Shown: piece after piece, positions 35,101-46,219 of the stretch
Layout of the letters: every line of letters starts with the position of its first letter
How positions within the stretch are numbered: the stretch's first letter is position 1
Source of the DNA: Rhyzopertha dominica
Taxonomy: Eukaryota; Arthropoda; Insecta; Coleoptera; Bostrichidae
Assembly (NCBI GenBank): GCA_025024175.1
Contig: QCXZ01000138.1
Span: forward strand, 620,002 to 684,001
DNA length: 64,000 nucleotides
Reading direction: 5' to 3'
Translations under genes and position numbers: made by a program
Notes under the pieces: generated by a model
Told to the model about the DNA's origin: nothing
Databases searched by the model: none
Seen by the model: the letters and a program-made list of their open reading frames with translations, nothing else

Positions 35101-37179
35101 TATGCTTTTATGAATGTTGGAAGGAGTCTTTGAAAAAGATGCGGTATTATTTTTAGGTNTTGATTACTAAATAATTGATTTCAAACATTTTTTAGAAATT
35201 TTGTTAGGGTTGAAAGAGCAAGGTTTCTCATTAGGTCCCACTTTTTTGTGCCGCTTGCCAATATGGTATGTTTTTACATAGAATTTGATTCTGCTTTTTC
35301 TATGAAGAACAATTGTACATATTAAAATGTCTATGAAAGTGAGAAAGTCATTTTAAAATGGTTTCGTAATGTCGTTTTTTTATTTTTATCAGTTTCTTGT
35401 ATTAATTTGCTTTCCATTCTTTTGTGGTCAATGTTTCAAATGTTTTATTTTTTGCAAAACAAAAATTAGTTTCACTACCTTAAACATAATGAAAATATCC
35501 AGTCAGTAAGGTGACGATGTATGCGACATCAGTTGACCATGTCAATTATTAAGGTTATTGCATTATCTTTGATTTGTTATTTTATTGTTATTTAGTAGGG
35601 GTATTACATCGTTGTTTTTGTTTCTCTTGCATTTTTTCTCTAATTTCGACTAAATTGTCTTGAAACGAAACGAATTTTTGACGCGACACATTTGTTAAAA
35701 ACACCTAAAAAGACATGTTTTTAAAAATGTTATTGAAAGGAAACTGTGATGCCATAAATTTAATCTGTATGCATGAAAATGAACTATTTACGCTATCATC
35801 GGCTATTTTCTTATTCAGGGCAACTCTCTTATTTCAAAATACTGGAGAAAGCTTGATAGCCCGCAGTAATTCAGACAGCGGCACCGGAAAAATGAAAGGA
35901 TAAACAGGGTATGTTTATCCTTGTACTGAAAATAAATGCTGCTTGGTCAATGTTACATTTGGTCTAAGTAGTATAATTCCGGTGTTGTTGACGTTTGTAG
36001 CGTCTGGTGCCATTCTGAAAATCTCTCAAACGAAAGCACTGAGTGAGATGCCATTATCGTAGTTTGCTTCTGAAAGGAATAATCTACTCTTTTCAGATAT
36101 TACATGGGTGCATTCGTCTGAAATTTTATAAAGTCCATAGATGCCAATATTAACTGATTAAAAAATAACTAATTTTTTTCTGCCGGTATGAAGTTGTTGG
36201 GATTTGCCAACAACGGCTTTTGAGAAACTTGCATGTTTTTACGAATTTCAAACAATTACATGTTATCTTCTTAGTTCTGAATGACATTTGGTGAATATTT
36301 TTTCGTCTTGCCGCAAAAATATCATTGCTTTCGCAGTTATCAGTATTTTCCAGTATTACTGGTAGTACATAGTCATTAGGTAGGTATTTGTACTTTGGGT
36401 AGGTACTTTTAACTAAAGTCACTGCATCTTGACAGGTACCGACAATTGTTGCCATATAGCCTCTTATCTTTACAGCTATTCACACAATAGAATAAAGTGT
36501 CATACTGTGTTTTGTGGTGCCGAATCACAAAGTTATTTTAACTATTGTTCATATAGGACCTACTGGGTTAACTGTACTGTATATCTGTGTATTATATCCA
36601 TACAATTCTTGAATGCAAGTTATTTACTTAGAAATTCTTGTTTGCAGATAGTTGTAGCTGGATTGGGTTTGCCATGGCTTGGATATATGTTAGGTTACAT
36701 CGTCGCATACGTTTTTCGACAGCCAGCACCTGATCGTTTGGCTATTGCTATAGAAACGGGGATACAGAACACTGGAATTGCAATATTTTTACTGAGGTTC
36801 TGCTTGCCGCAGCCTCAAGCAGATTTAACTACAGGTAAGCTGCAGAACAGCCATGGCTATGTTTTTAGTACCGTGGTGAAAAACATTTAAAAAACTGTGT
36901 TCATGTCAGTAATTTGTTGTTTACATCTATTTTCAGTTGCACCTGTGTCAGTTGCAATCATGACTCCATTCCCCCTTTTAGCGTTGTACATTTACAAGAA
37001 GGTTAAGGCCAGGTAAACATATTCGTATTGCTTGTTTAATTGATATGTCAATAAAATATGTTTCCAGGATTGTGCAGAGACACAAGAAGCTTAGTGGATT
37101 TGATAAAGATCTACCAACTGTTGAAGTGGATACAAATTTTAACAAGGAGAACGGCAAACATATTCCAACAATCTCTTGA
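26149..37179 (+). CDS. SLC10-family sodium/bile acid cotransporter-like protein, copy A (460 aa)
   Basis: Seven coding exons with GT/AG borders: 26149-26317, 32786-32932, 32986-33239, 34494-34931, 36648-36834, 36937-37012, 37068-37179. The joined product has 460 residues. Residues 1-26 are a signal peptide (hydrophobic core, AVA before D27). Residues 27 to about 136 form an extracellular domain with N-glycosylation sites. From about 137 the multi-pass SBF transporter domain follows: the INFGCALHWEEL block, GCSPSGGASN at 214-223, the GNMDLSVTM block, FGMMPLW, and ETGIQN with E372 and Q376, which match sodium-site residues of the bile acid transporter family. A basic cytoplasmic tail ends the protein. 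It should sit in the plasma membrane and carry organic anions with sodium; the substrate is unknown. The ATG is the first base of its exon, so an upstream non-coding exon must exist. A paralogue lies 9 kb downstream. Confidence 0.93.
26318..30960. other. Intron 1 of SLC10 copy A, left part
   Basis: The 6468-bp first intron runs from 26318 to 32785. This part is AT-rich, with several short frames and no gene or element that I can identify. The right part holds a hAT remnant. Confidence 0.5.
30961..32000 (-). mobile_element. hAT transposon remnant in intron 1
   Basis: The left end (30961) begins CAGAGCTGGGCCAAGTA and is rich in GTACTT/AAGTAC repeats, the usual look of a hAT terminus. On the minus strand at 31464-31802 a 112-residue frame carries hAT transposase blocks (WLEEYCMVLKPLDLLQGQD, YGFILPCLLSLKNKW). 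Further hAT-like sequence continues to about 32000 with frameshifts (TKARRPKTIEIIKDVLGH). The opposite terminus was not found, so the copy may be truncated or diverged. Confidence 0.75.
32001..32785. other. Intron 1 of SLC10 copy A, right part
   Basis: AT-rich intron DNA ending in a normal pyrimidine-rich acceptor before the exon at 32786. Nothing else is recognised. Confidence 0.45.
33451..33600. mobile_element. Possible hAT-terminus fragment in intron 3 of SLC10 copy A
   Basis: CAGTGGTTCTCAGTCTGTTT at 33451, followed by CAGTGGCCCACC, resembles the terminal inverted repeat of Charlie-type hAT elements. I could not find a matching opposite end in the intron (33240-34493), so this is a fragment at best. 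Confidence 0.35.
34932..36647. other. Intron 4 of SLC10 copy A
   Basis: AT-rich, 1716 bp, with one N at 35159. No element recognised. The remaining introns of this gene are very short: 53 bp (32933-32985), 102 bp (36835-36936) and 55 bp (37013-37067). Confidence 0.5.
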
Positions 37180-37667
37180 TTCCAAGATGTAAATTAGTAG
37201 CTGTAGTATACGTTTTTGTACATAATATGGGTTTTTTGCCTGTTGTATTGCATTTTTTAATAGACTTTTAGTTTTATATGAGCAGTGTTTATATTCATTC
37301 TTCAAATTTTAGGATTTAAAACTGTGTGGGCTTTGTGGCAATATAAAAGGTAAGTGTAAGGATTTTCGTACTCTTTCTACCCATTAAAAGTATTTGTTAA
37401 ATGTTTTTTTTTCACATAAATTTATTTTCACATTCATTGGGTATAAGAGACTTTAATAACTGTGGGTTTTCTTAAACTTGTTTGTCAGATTAGAAAAAAT
37501 ATTAACTTATAAACAGTCCTTATACCCTACAATAACTCACTTATTTGCAAATCTTTATTAGGATTTACTTGTTTCATACATGGTGCTAGAAGAAACTAAA
37601 GCATTTCCATTTGTTCTTCCACTATATAGTAATACTATAGTTTGAAAATAATATACCAGTTATGAAG

Positions 37668-37673
37668 AATAAA
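37668..37673 (+). other. Candidate polyadenylation signal of SLC10 copy A
   Basis: AATAAA lies about 490 bp after the stop codon. It is the first canonical hexamer I see on the strand, but AT-richness makes chance matches easy. Confidence 0.35.
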
Positions 37674-37879
37674 TGCCCTATTTGTGTAGGATGACCAGAT
37701 TTCCTGTGTTCCAATTTTAAGGAGAAAATATATTAAGAAATGTTACAACTAAAAACATTTCTTATTTTAACAAAAAAGAAGCAACACATTAAGAAACATC
37801 GAAAAGGTGGTCAGTGGTCTTCCTATGTTTGTTCACTGAAAATTCTCCTACTGGTTTAAATGGGGAAGATTTATGAATT

Positions 37880-38110
37880 TTAGAGAAAAATTTTATGGTA
37901 ATAAAACAGTTGAACATCAACTGACCCAGATATCTACCCCATTTTTATAGTGCATTCGATTAAGGGTGTCCAATGAAACAAGAAAGTTCTAAGGTACCAT
38001 TGTCCTACAGCCATTTGTTTTTGGGATATCCCATGCTAAATAATTGCTGTTCACAAAATTTGTAGTAGATATTCCAGTTGATGTTCAATTCTCAGAAATT
38101 CATAAAACTT
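37880..38110. repeat. Dispersed repeat, copy also in intron 1 of SLC10 copy B
   Basis: Blocks such as GTTGAACATCAACTGA, TAGTGCATTCGATTAAGGG (37948-37966) and GATATCCCATGCTAAATAAT recur in the same order, with substitutions, at 46570-46911 and 48855-49040. No coding potential is seen. It is an unnamed non-autonomous repeat or satellite-like unit of about 250 bp. Confidence 0.7.
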
Positions 38111-41007
38111 TCCTATCTAAACCACTAATTTACGACGTCAAATAAAAAAAGTTAGCTATTGCAGACTGTTACCGTCAATACAAATCTAAATTGGCTCTTG
38201 CAGTTGCTAACTTCATGTACGTTTACGACACTAATGATAGGGATGGCAAATTTTTTCAAAACATCAATAAACATCGTTGGACCGACACCCACATAATACA
38301 GAGCTTAAATAGCGACTTCTAAACATAAATGAAACATTTCAAACACAGCTTACCAGCAATTTCCGAGTACAGAACCCTAGAACAGTAATAAGGAAAGCGA
38401 TTTTAACAAAAGTCTATTTAACAGTGTTCTAGTATTTTAAATGATGCGATGTAGTCCGTCGTAAAAGTTTATTTTATTATATCTCTTGGACCTTTTCTGT
38501 TCTCCTATGTCCTAGACTTTAAGGCTGGGTCTTGGAGGGAGAGAATAGATATATTCGAGATAATGATAGAAAAAGACCCAAATATTTTGCAGAACAGCAT
38601 CACTTAAAAAGTGCTGAATATTCGGAAGAAAATGACTGCTTATCTGAAAGACAAAAGATTCAACTAGAATCTAAGGTATTTTTCAAACAAATATACTTGA
38701 TAACTTGGCTAAGATAATTACTAATTGCAAGGTTTGCCTTTCCGATTATTTTTCGCCTACACTTTACGAATTTTAGTTAGTAATAGCTTACATGAAAATA
38801 TCGATCGCAAGCTTTCGAATAAAACTGTTTTTAAACATATAGGGCAGTAATTATGATTGGTGCTATTTTTTAAAGACTTGTTGTTCTCATTCTTTAGAAT
38901 CTTTAACTCAGATTGATATTTTTCCCTGTCCAGGATTCCAGCCTTAAAACCATGTGTCTTGGAGATCACGGATTGGAAATTGGCAACCCTAGTCGATGCT
39001 AGTTGTTAGCGCTGTTACTTTAATTAATAGTAACAAATACACAACGTATATGTGATTTTATGTTTTATGACGTATACACGACATGAAAGAACAAATCAAT
39101 TTTAAGTATTAAATATTGTCTACTTTTTTCATAAGAATATGTATAATATTAGCTACCCTTAGGAAAATGAACCCTTAATACCCAAGTCTATATAAGCTGA
39201 AACTATCGCAAAGCCAACGTCAACGACGTGCATGCTGCTAATATTGACTGGTTTTATATTTTAAAATTTAAAATACAGAATCTTCAAACGCCCATTTGAG
39301 CTTTTAAATCAATATAAAATATACCAAAGTGAACTGCCTGTTATCTATTGAAGCTTACAACTACTATATATAATCATTAAAAGTAGGAAAATGGGCTTAA
39401 TTTAGAATCGTTAAAAGAAAACTAGAATACCGTATCAATTATAATGAAGAAGTCGCGCCTTCAAATAAAATACGAGGTTCGTTATATACAGATTTCGTCA
39501 ATATATCTGGAAGTCGTATACTGGATCAGTACCTTGTATGTACTGACCAAAAGAAAAATACATCAACGGTGTTCTACGACCATTGATATATAGAACGAGA
39601 TCCTAAATGCTCAGAAAGAGGTTGTCGTCACGTACAAAAGTGATTTTTAATTTATTTAGTAATTCAGTGGTGACCTGCGTTATACCAATAACAAATTATG
39701 TGAATTCTGTAATAGAAGAGGGGGGAAACATTAATGACAATATAATAATATACCTGGCCCGGATAATACGCGTTTTTTTATGCTGGATTGCGTTAGCTGT
39801 GTAGTGTCTGTTAATTCCGCTTCGTTACCTGTTTTCGGACAATGTGAAAAATCGGTAAGGTGGTCAATATATTTAAATAAGGCCATATATTATATATCCA
39901 TTTCGCTGTCATCTAACTTAGAAAGCCTTTGTGAAAAGTGACCTAATGACATGTTGTTGCACAAATAATAGCAGAGTAACTTATCGCTGTAACTTATTTG
40001 GTTGCCATTAGATGATTCGGAAGCTTTTTAATGCACAATGTAACGGATGGGCCTTTCTTGCAAATCAAGTTTTAGAAAAGAGACTTAATACTAATACGTT
40101 TACCTATTATTAAAACTATTAATAAACAACTTTAAAAGTGTGAAATTTGTGGCTTGAGTCGTTTAACGCTCCTTATTTTTGATTCTCTCAGTCAATGATT
40201 TAATGATTTAGCTTCATACATGTATGTACACTAAAAATTTAGATAACGCAAAATTTTCATCGATAACTCTCATTCTTTTTAATTATAGAGATAGACTTGA
40301 TTATCAAGTTGCTTAGATTTCTTTTTCTACAGTTGTTACAGAACAGGGGCACATTTACCTAAAACTAATTCAATATGAGGCGTACTTAGTAAACATCTTA
40401 ATTTTGTATGCGTATAGAAATGACTGAGTTAAAAAGTTATTTATTTCAACTAGTAATTAAACAAGACAATTGCTATAGAAATGGCATTATGAAAGTTTGT
40501 TTTCCAATAAATAAATGCTTAGAATTCAATGGATATGCATAAGCTAGTTACCCGTAAACTTCTGCAAGATAGAAATAATACTATTAAACTTTGTTATTAT
40601 TTTGCACGTTATCTCGAGTGCTCATACTCATGACGTACTGTTGATAAGTGCATCTTTACCAATCGTCCTTCCAAACAGAACAGATTTCACTTTTATCTAT
40701 TCAATACTATAACAAACAATCGTAATTTATTGTGTGGCTTTTTTACATTGTCTTATACAAAAAGGATTAACTTAATTAATTTAAGAATTAACTTATATTT
40801 TATCCCACAATTTATTTTAATAATATTTACCATCGATATAAATGTAGTTAATATTCAATACAATAAGCAAAAAAATCCAGAAGAGATTGCTTTTAATCGA
40901 AATAGTTTAAAACCCCAGTAATACGAAATTATAAAGCTCCACAAGAAAAAATAAATAATTTACAATTCGACACGTTACTGCAGAATCATTGACACACAGT
41001 TTTATAT
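38111..41007. other. Intergenic stretch between the SLC10 copies, left part
   Basis: AT-rich without a convincing gene. The short frames at 38532-38717 (+) and 38757-38969 (-) have more protein-like composition than average and may be transposon debris, but I cannot assign them. Confidence 0.4.
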
Positions 41008-41082
41008 TTATCGCCTTATCATCCGGATTTAAAACGTATCGAGTTAATGTGGGTAACAGTTAAAAACAACGTTGCTGTTTAA
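41008..41082 (+). mobile_element. Short DDE transposase fragment
   Basis: The reading LSPYHPDLKRIELMWVTVKN, then NVAV and a stop, matches the late catalytic block (PYHPDLNPIE-like) of insect IS630/Tc1/mariner-type transposases, with D and E retained. Only this roughly 25-residue piece is recognisable. Confidence 0.6.
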
Positions 41083-44000
41083 GTTCAGACACCTGAAAAT
41101 TAACGGAAAACCAATTCAACCATCAGCCAGGTTGCCAGGTAACTTCTAATTACACATTTAGGGGCTAGCCAGTGGCGAATTTAGAAGTCAAAACATTTAA
41201 AATAAATCACTTTACTATTCTTATTGTGAAATGCACATATTTTCAAATTTGATTTTTGAGAATAAGTTGTGATTCAATTTTTTTTATTTTTTTAATTTGT
41301 TATTATACTGATAATACGCGCAAATGGAGGAAGCACGTTTTTGTCTGGTAAAACGCTGCATTTAAACTAATCTTTCCGATGTAAAATTAAACCGGCATTC
41401 TGCGCCGCCAAGGATTAAAGAAGTAAACAAATATTTATGGACCTCCTGTACAACGGAAATACAAAACTAATGCTTTCTTTTTGCGAGATAAGATGTTGTG
41501 TAGATACAAATTAGGTGCAACAACAACGTCGCGTCGTTACGTCGGAAATAATTATTTAACGCTTCTCAGCCGGCGGACATATTCGGGTGGATGTGCCCAT
41601 CCACTTTAGTCGTAAACAGTGCTCTTGTAGTATCAGAGTCGGTAACATGATAAGCACTACAATCAGTTAGGAAATTTACCTAAAGGAACGCAAGGCATCT
41701 ATATTTAATTCATCGTGGAGTATTCTTGGTACTTAGAACAAATGGCATTAAATACCGTTTGATACCAGCAGATTTGATAGATGTAGTGTTTGAGATGGCC
41801 TTCTACCTCGGTTCCATTCTAAATCAGTCCTGCGTGCAGTGTAATCATACTTAATAGTCTTGAAAGCACTCTTAGTGATTAAATGCATTTTGCAGGAATT
41901 TTGTAATACGGTAAGTGTGTTTTTCTTTTGAATAACAAAGGTTAGACCACGTTTTTAAGAGAATTATACAAAATATCCAGCTACTATAGATATGTTTAAA
42001 ATTTATTAATTAAATCTTTCTTATACAACTGGCATTATTTGTTTTAAAAATAGATGAAAAACTGCATGATGACGAAAGTAAAAACCCTTTACAAAACAAC
42101 TAAGCTCATTATATTAGTTAAATCTTACTTGACATTTGTGTACTTTAATCATTTTTCGCTTAACTATTTCGTTTATGGACTATATATAAGTTATTGCTCA
42201 CTGTTTGTGCGAGATTTGTTTACTATTATCCATACTGATTTACCAGTTCATTTAAAGATTAATTTAAAAACAAGCATAATCATGTTATCGAGTTTATAGT
42301 AGATTTTACTTAATATACAAGAACCTTCATTAACCTTAATCAATAAAAAAGATCTGAAATTTAACTTTGCCTCTTTAGACCAATAATTTGATGACTACAA
42401 CAACGTCTAAAATATATTCTGTGTAAGATCTTGATGTCAAATATATTCACTTGGTACATGCGACTTTGTGGACTGTGGTGCTATAGTGTTTATTAATAAA
42501 TAAAACCTTTATTAGACGTTGCCATTTAAAGATTAAATTAAAACAGGTTTTTCGGTATTATAAAAAGTGCACTGAAATTAAAAGAATTATTAGAGACATA
42601 TGATTGCATGATACAATATCGTACCGGCACTGTTCTTTTTTAACCAGAGCGTTAAAAAAATTTTGAATTCTCTGAAAGCGGACATTGCTGTAAAAATTTT
42701 TAAACACTTAAACATGTTTTTGTTGTTTTGTTTGTTTTTTCTCACACACATTTTGAGATACAAATTAGGTACATAGATGGCGCTACTATCGTTCTTAATT
42801 TGACGCCTTCGATGATTTTTCAAATGACATATCTACTGTTACCGATAGTTACATCAGTATATCAATCATATCAGTGTCGGCCGATATTAGATATTTTAAT
42901 TTGAGTTCATTTTCAGCTGAAAAAAATGACCAATTATTTATGCCAAAAAAACCTTTATTCATAACAAACACATAAAGCATCACAATAAGATAATAAATAG
43001 ACTTCATTAAACGTTGAAAACTGATCCATAATGCTCAACGTGGATTGAATCATGAATTAATTAGAATTAAATAGACTTCTTCTGAGCTATTTCTACTGCA
43101 GGTATCTAGTTCCAGAATGACTGAACATAAAAGGTAAACATAAACATGGTTTTCTGCTACAGATGTTAAGAGAATTCGAAACAAAAATATAGAATACTAG
43201 ATTTCTTAGTATTTGATCTCTTTCCCTCAAAATTGATTCTTTTAAATTTGAAGACGAACGTGCATATACCTCCTTATCAAAAAAAAAAAATTTGTTTAAA
43301 TTGTGGATTGGGTAGTGTAGCAAAAGTTAAATGATCTCTTGTAAATATATCCCTGAAACTCTCATCAAGGCTTTGTCTTAGTTTATTTCGCATCACTTGT
43401 GTAGCTCCACAAACCTAGAGCTCTCTTTACCCAAAAACACCGAAGAAGTATCACCTCTGAAATGCAACAGCTTCCAGAACTGGTGATTTTTGTGATCGCA
43501 TAAAAGCAAATTTATCACATATTGTGCAAGTTCCCACTGACTGAAGCTCAAATCGTTTAAGTTTGAATGATCAATAATATATAATTGTATATATATATAT
43601 CAAATTGTGAACAATGAAAATATTTTTAAACGAAGCACATCCGTTTTGTTATTTATATTATAATAGTATATTGTGTAGTAAGAACGGTAGGGGTAATTTA
43701 GGGTTCGAAGACAATTCTAATATTCCTTGCACCTTCCCAATAAATGAAAACGAAGTTATTCATATTTAATTTTCCATGTGACGTCAAAAATGATAAATTT
43801 GTGAGGCAGGTTTTTCTGAATTCCATTGATGTTTAATGATGTTTAGTCACGGTTTATGTGATTACCAGTCTAGACTTACCGTGTTGTTAGCTTTACCAAC
43901 AACAAAAAACAAACAAGGTAAGCTTGATCTTGCAAAAATGAATACACTACCACGTACAAAGTGCAATTGATGTTAAACTAGGATGACGCCAGTCGACAAC

Positions 44001-45080
44001 ATAACACTTCAATCAAATTCTTTTTAAGAAATCAATTTTTTTCACCAGGCTACGTGTCGTTTAAATGGCGTTGTAAACAGACAAAGCGACAAATTCAATA
44101 TCTAAACGTATAAGCATGCGTTTAGGAACTGGCATTGTGTAGATGGAGATATAATAATAATTGATAATTAATGTCAGCGTTTGATATTTAATTTCATAAT
44201 TCTGATGATCCAGATATTACACGCAATGTAATTTGTTTTCTACATCTGCAATGCACGGCAATTATGTAGATGACCTCCTAGATTACCAGATTTAACTCTA
44301 TGGGAAACTTGGCCTACAAAGTATCCTTACAGAATCTAGAGATCTGAATGAACTCAAGGAAGGGTACCACATTAAGAACAAATACGTGTTAAATAATGAA
44401 ATTTCGAACATTAGATTTTACCTTCATGCTACCGGTTTAGTGTTTGCTTCTTCTATAGCTAGGCTTAGCAAATGCTGTTAATTTTAATATCGCAACATAT
44501 TTTTTTAAACTAAGCAATTTTTGTCAATACAATTTTGTTAAATTTTAGTGCATGCATATACTTGATTTTGAGTCCGAACGTGGGTGGTGAAATCTCACCT
44601 CTTATAAGCATCGGGTTGTTGCTAGATGGTAATTTATTCAACTTTTTTAGGTAGGGTCATTAGTATAGTGCCCCTGGAGTCAAAATACCCATTTTCATGC
44701 AAAATTTCATATATTGCTTCATAAGTGTTGTTGAAGGTGATTTTTGATGTTAAGTCTGATTTTCATTAAGACGATGGTAAAAATATGTAACGAAAGGCAA
44801 TAGTTTTTTTTCTCAATTCTTTATAGATTTCTAGTACTTTTACTGCTTTCTTAAATTTTGAAATGATCTAACGCAAGCAAAATTTTGAATAAATTTACTA
44901 AGAAACTTTTTGTGAGAAATCTTATTTCCTATCTGATGGCATTTTCATTTTTTGAATATATTAAATATATTCGGAGATATTTAGGAAAACCGTTCTCTTT
45001 AAGTGAAAACTTTTTTGGTAATATCTTCTAAACAGTTTTCTGTATCGAAAATTTATAAGAACTAATAATACTCACTTATA
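41083..45080. other. Intergenic stretch upstream of SLC10 copy B
   Basis: No complete gene is seen. A GC-richer island near 41520-41640 and a possible transcription start region near 41823 lie here. Elsewhere it is AT-rich with short simple repeats (for example TA units near 43590). Confidence 0.4.
41823..41910 (+). promoter_or_regulatory. Candidate 5' non-coding exon and initiator for SLC10 copy B
   Basis: ATCAGTCC near 41823 resembles the arthropod initiator (TCAGT), and 88 bp downstream a strong splice donor GTAAGTG begins at 41911. Such an exon is required because the start codon at 46220 directly follows an acceptor. The link is by position and motif only. Confidence 0.2.
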
Positions 45081-45230
45081 ATACCACAAGAGCTTCAAAA
45101 TTATCGGGTATATCCCGATAGGTTCGTTGCAAACAAATAAAGTCGTCAAGTTTTTCAGGTTAAAAAATCACGAGCGCTTCGCAACGAACCTTGAGGGAAA
45201 TGCCAGATAATTTTGAAGCTCGTGTGGTAT
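45081..45230. repeat. 150-bp palindromic element
   Basis: The outer 25 bp (45081-45105) and their reverse complement at 45206-45230 match at 24 of 25 positions, and an inner GGTTCGTTGC (45121-45130) pairs with GCAACGAACC (45181-45190). All pairs share the same centre (sum 90311), so it is one long hairpin without indels. It has no coding content and looks like a fold-back mobile element. Confidence 0.8.
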
Positions 45231-45682
45231 TCGGGGGATTATTTTTCCGATTTTTCTCCAATTTTCACAATTGAATTGAATTGAAAAATAATCGCAGTTA
45301 TACTACTAATCACATACTAAAACAAAATAAAAATTTGCAAAAAGGGTAGTTACCCCCCAATTTCGCTCCCTTTCCGGTACCCTACTAGTCGCTTTGGGTA
45401 ACTGAGATTTATACGTTTGCCCGATTTCAAGTTCATATATTAAGCCTTTCGAAAGTTATCGTGTTCACAAAGAAAATCACAGACACACCGACAAGAATGT
45501 TTTTTGCGTTTTCGACCATTTTAAAGCGAATGAGCAAATAAAAAATTTTGAACATTTTTTTTTGCGATACAATACTTCCCATTCGTTGGATGTGGAAGTA
45601 ATTAGGAATAGCAGAACAAGGCAATGCAATCGTTTTTCTATTTTTATACACAATGCAAGTTTTTAAGTTAAACTGGTGGCAA

Positions 45683-45811
45683 CCTGACCAAAGATGACCT
45701 CAAATATGTTTTTAGTAACAGGTTGAGAGGTCCTGACCTGACCTGACCTGACCTGACCTGACCTGACCAAAGATGACCTCAAATATGTTTTTAGTAACAG
45801 GTTGAGAGGTC
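45683..45811. repeat. TCAGG-type telomere-like array inside a 79-bp direct duplication
   Basis: A 49-bp segment starting CTGACCAAAGATGACCTC occurs twice without differences (from 45684 and from 45763). Between them lie seven CCTGA units (45732-45766), which read TCAGG on the minus strand, the telomeric unit of Tribolium-type beetles. The first copy also begins with one CCTGA. This may be an interstitial telomeric site or a slippage expansion. Confidence 0.8.
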
Positions 45812-46219
45812 ATTTTTATATCAAAATTATGCTCTCACATCGTGTGCGTACATTTTTATTGCTAGCCCTAACGCAGATGCCTGAATGAAATTATTAACAG
45901 AGATTGATAAACCATAGTGCATCTGATTGATATACGCAGGTATGTTACCTTGTGATTTTCGCATTCTTTAAATAAAAAGGAATATGTTTTGTACGTGCCC
46001 CATTAAATAATTTATTCTCAAACAAAAAGTTATTACAGGCAGTACCATTAGTAAACCTCGATAATGTATAGGTTATGGCAAGAAAAACACGCTAAACTCG
46101 ATGTTTCGGTTGTAATAGAGGTTGACGTAATAATCCACCGTTTCATTCGATTTGCTGTGGCCTAACCACTTTTCGAGTAAGCATACAGCCTTTATTAGAA
46201 CAGTACGTTTTCGTTGCAG

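Noticed and set aside
36429..36890. 153-codon frame covering SLC10 copy A exon 5
   Set aside because: Only 36648-36834 is coding; the upstream part is intron read-through before a clear acceptor.
38518..38947. Possible inverted ends (TTTAAGGCTGG and its complement) around 38.5-38.9 kb
   Set aside because: Only about 11 bp match and the inner sequences do not; too short to support an element.
39185..39200. TATA box (TCTATATAAGCTG) in the intergenic region
   Set aside because: No initiator, exon or transcript evidence follows, and such matches are frequent in AT-rich DNA.
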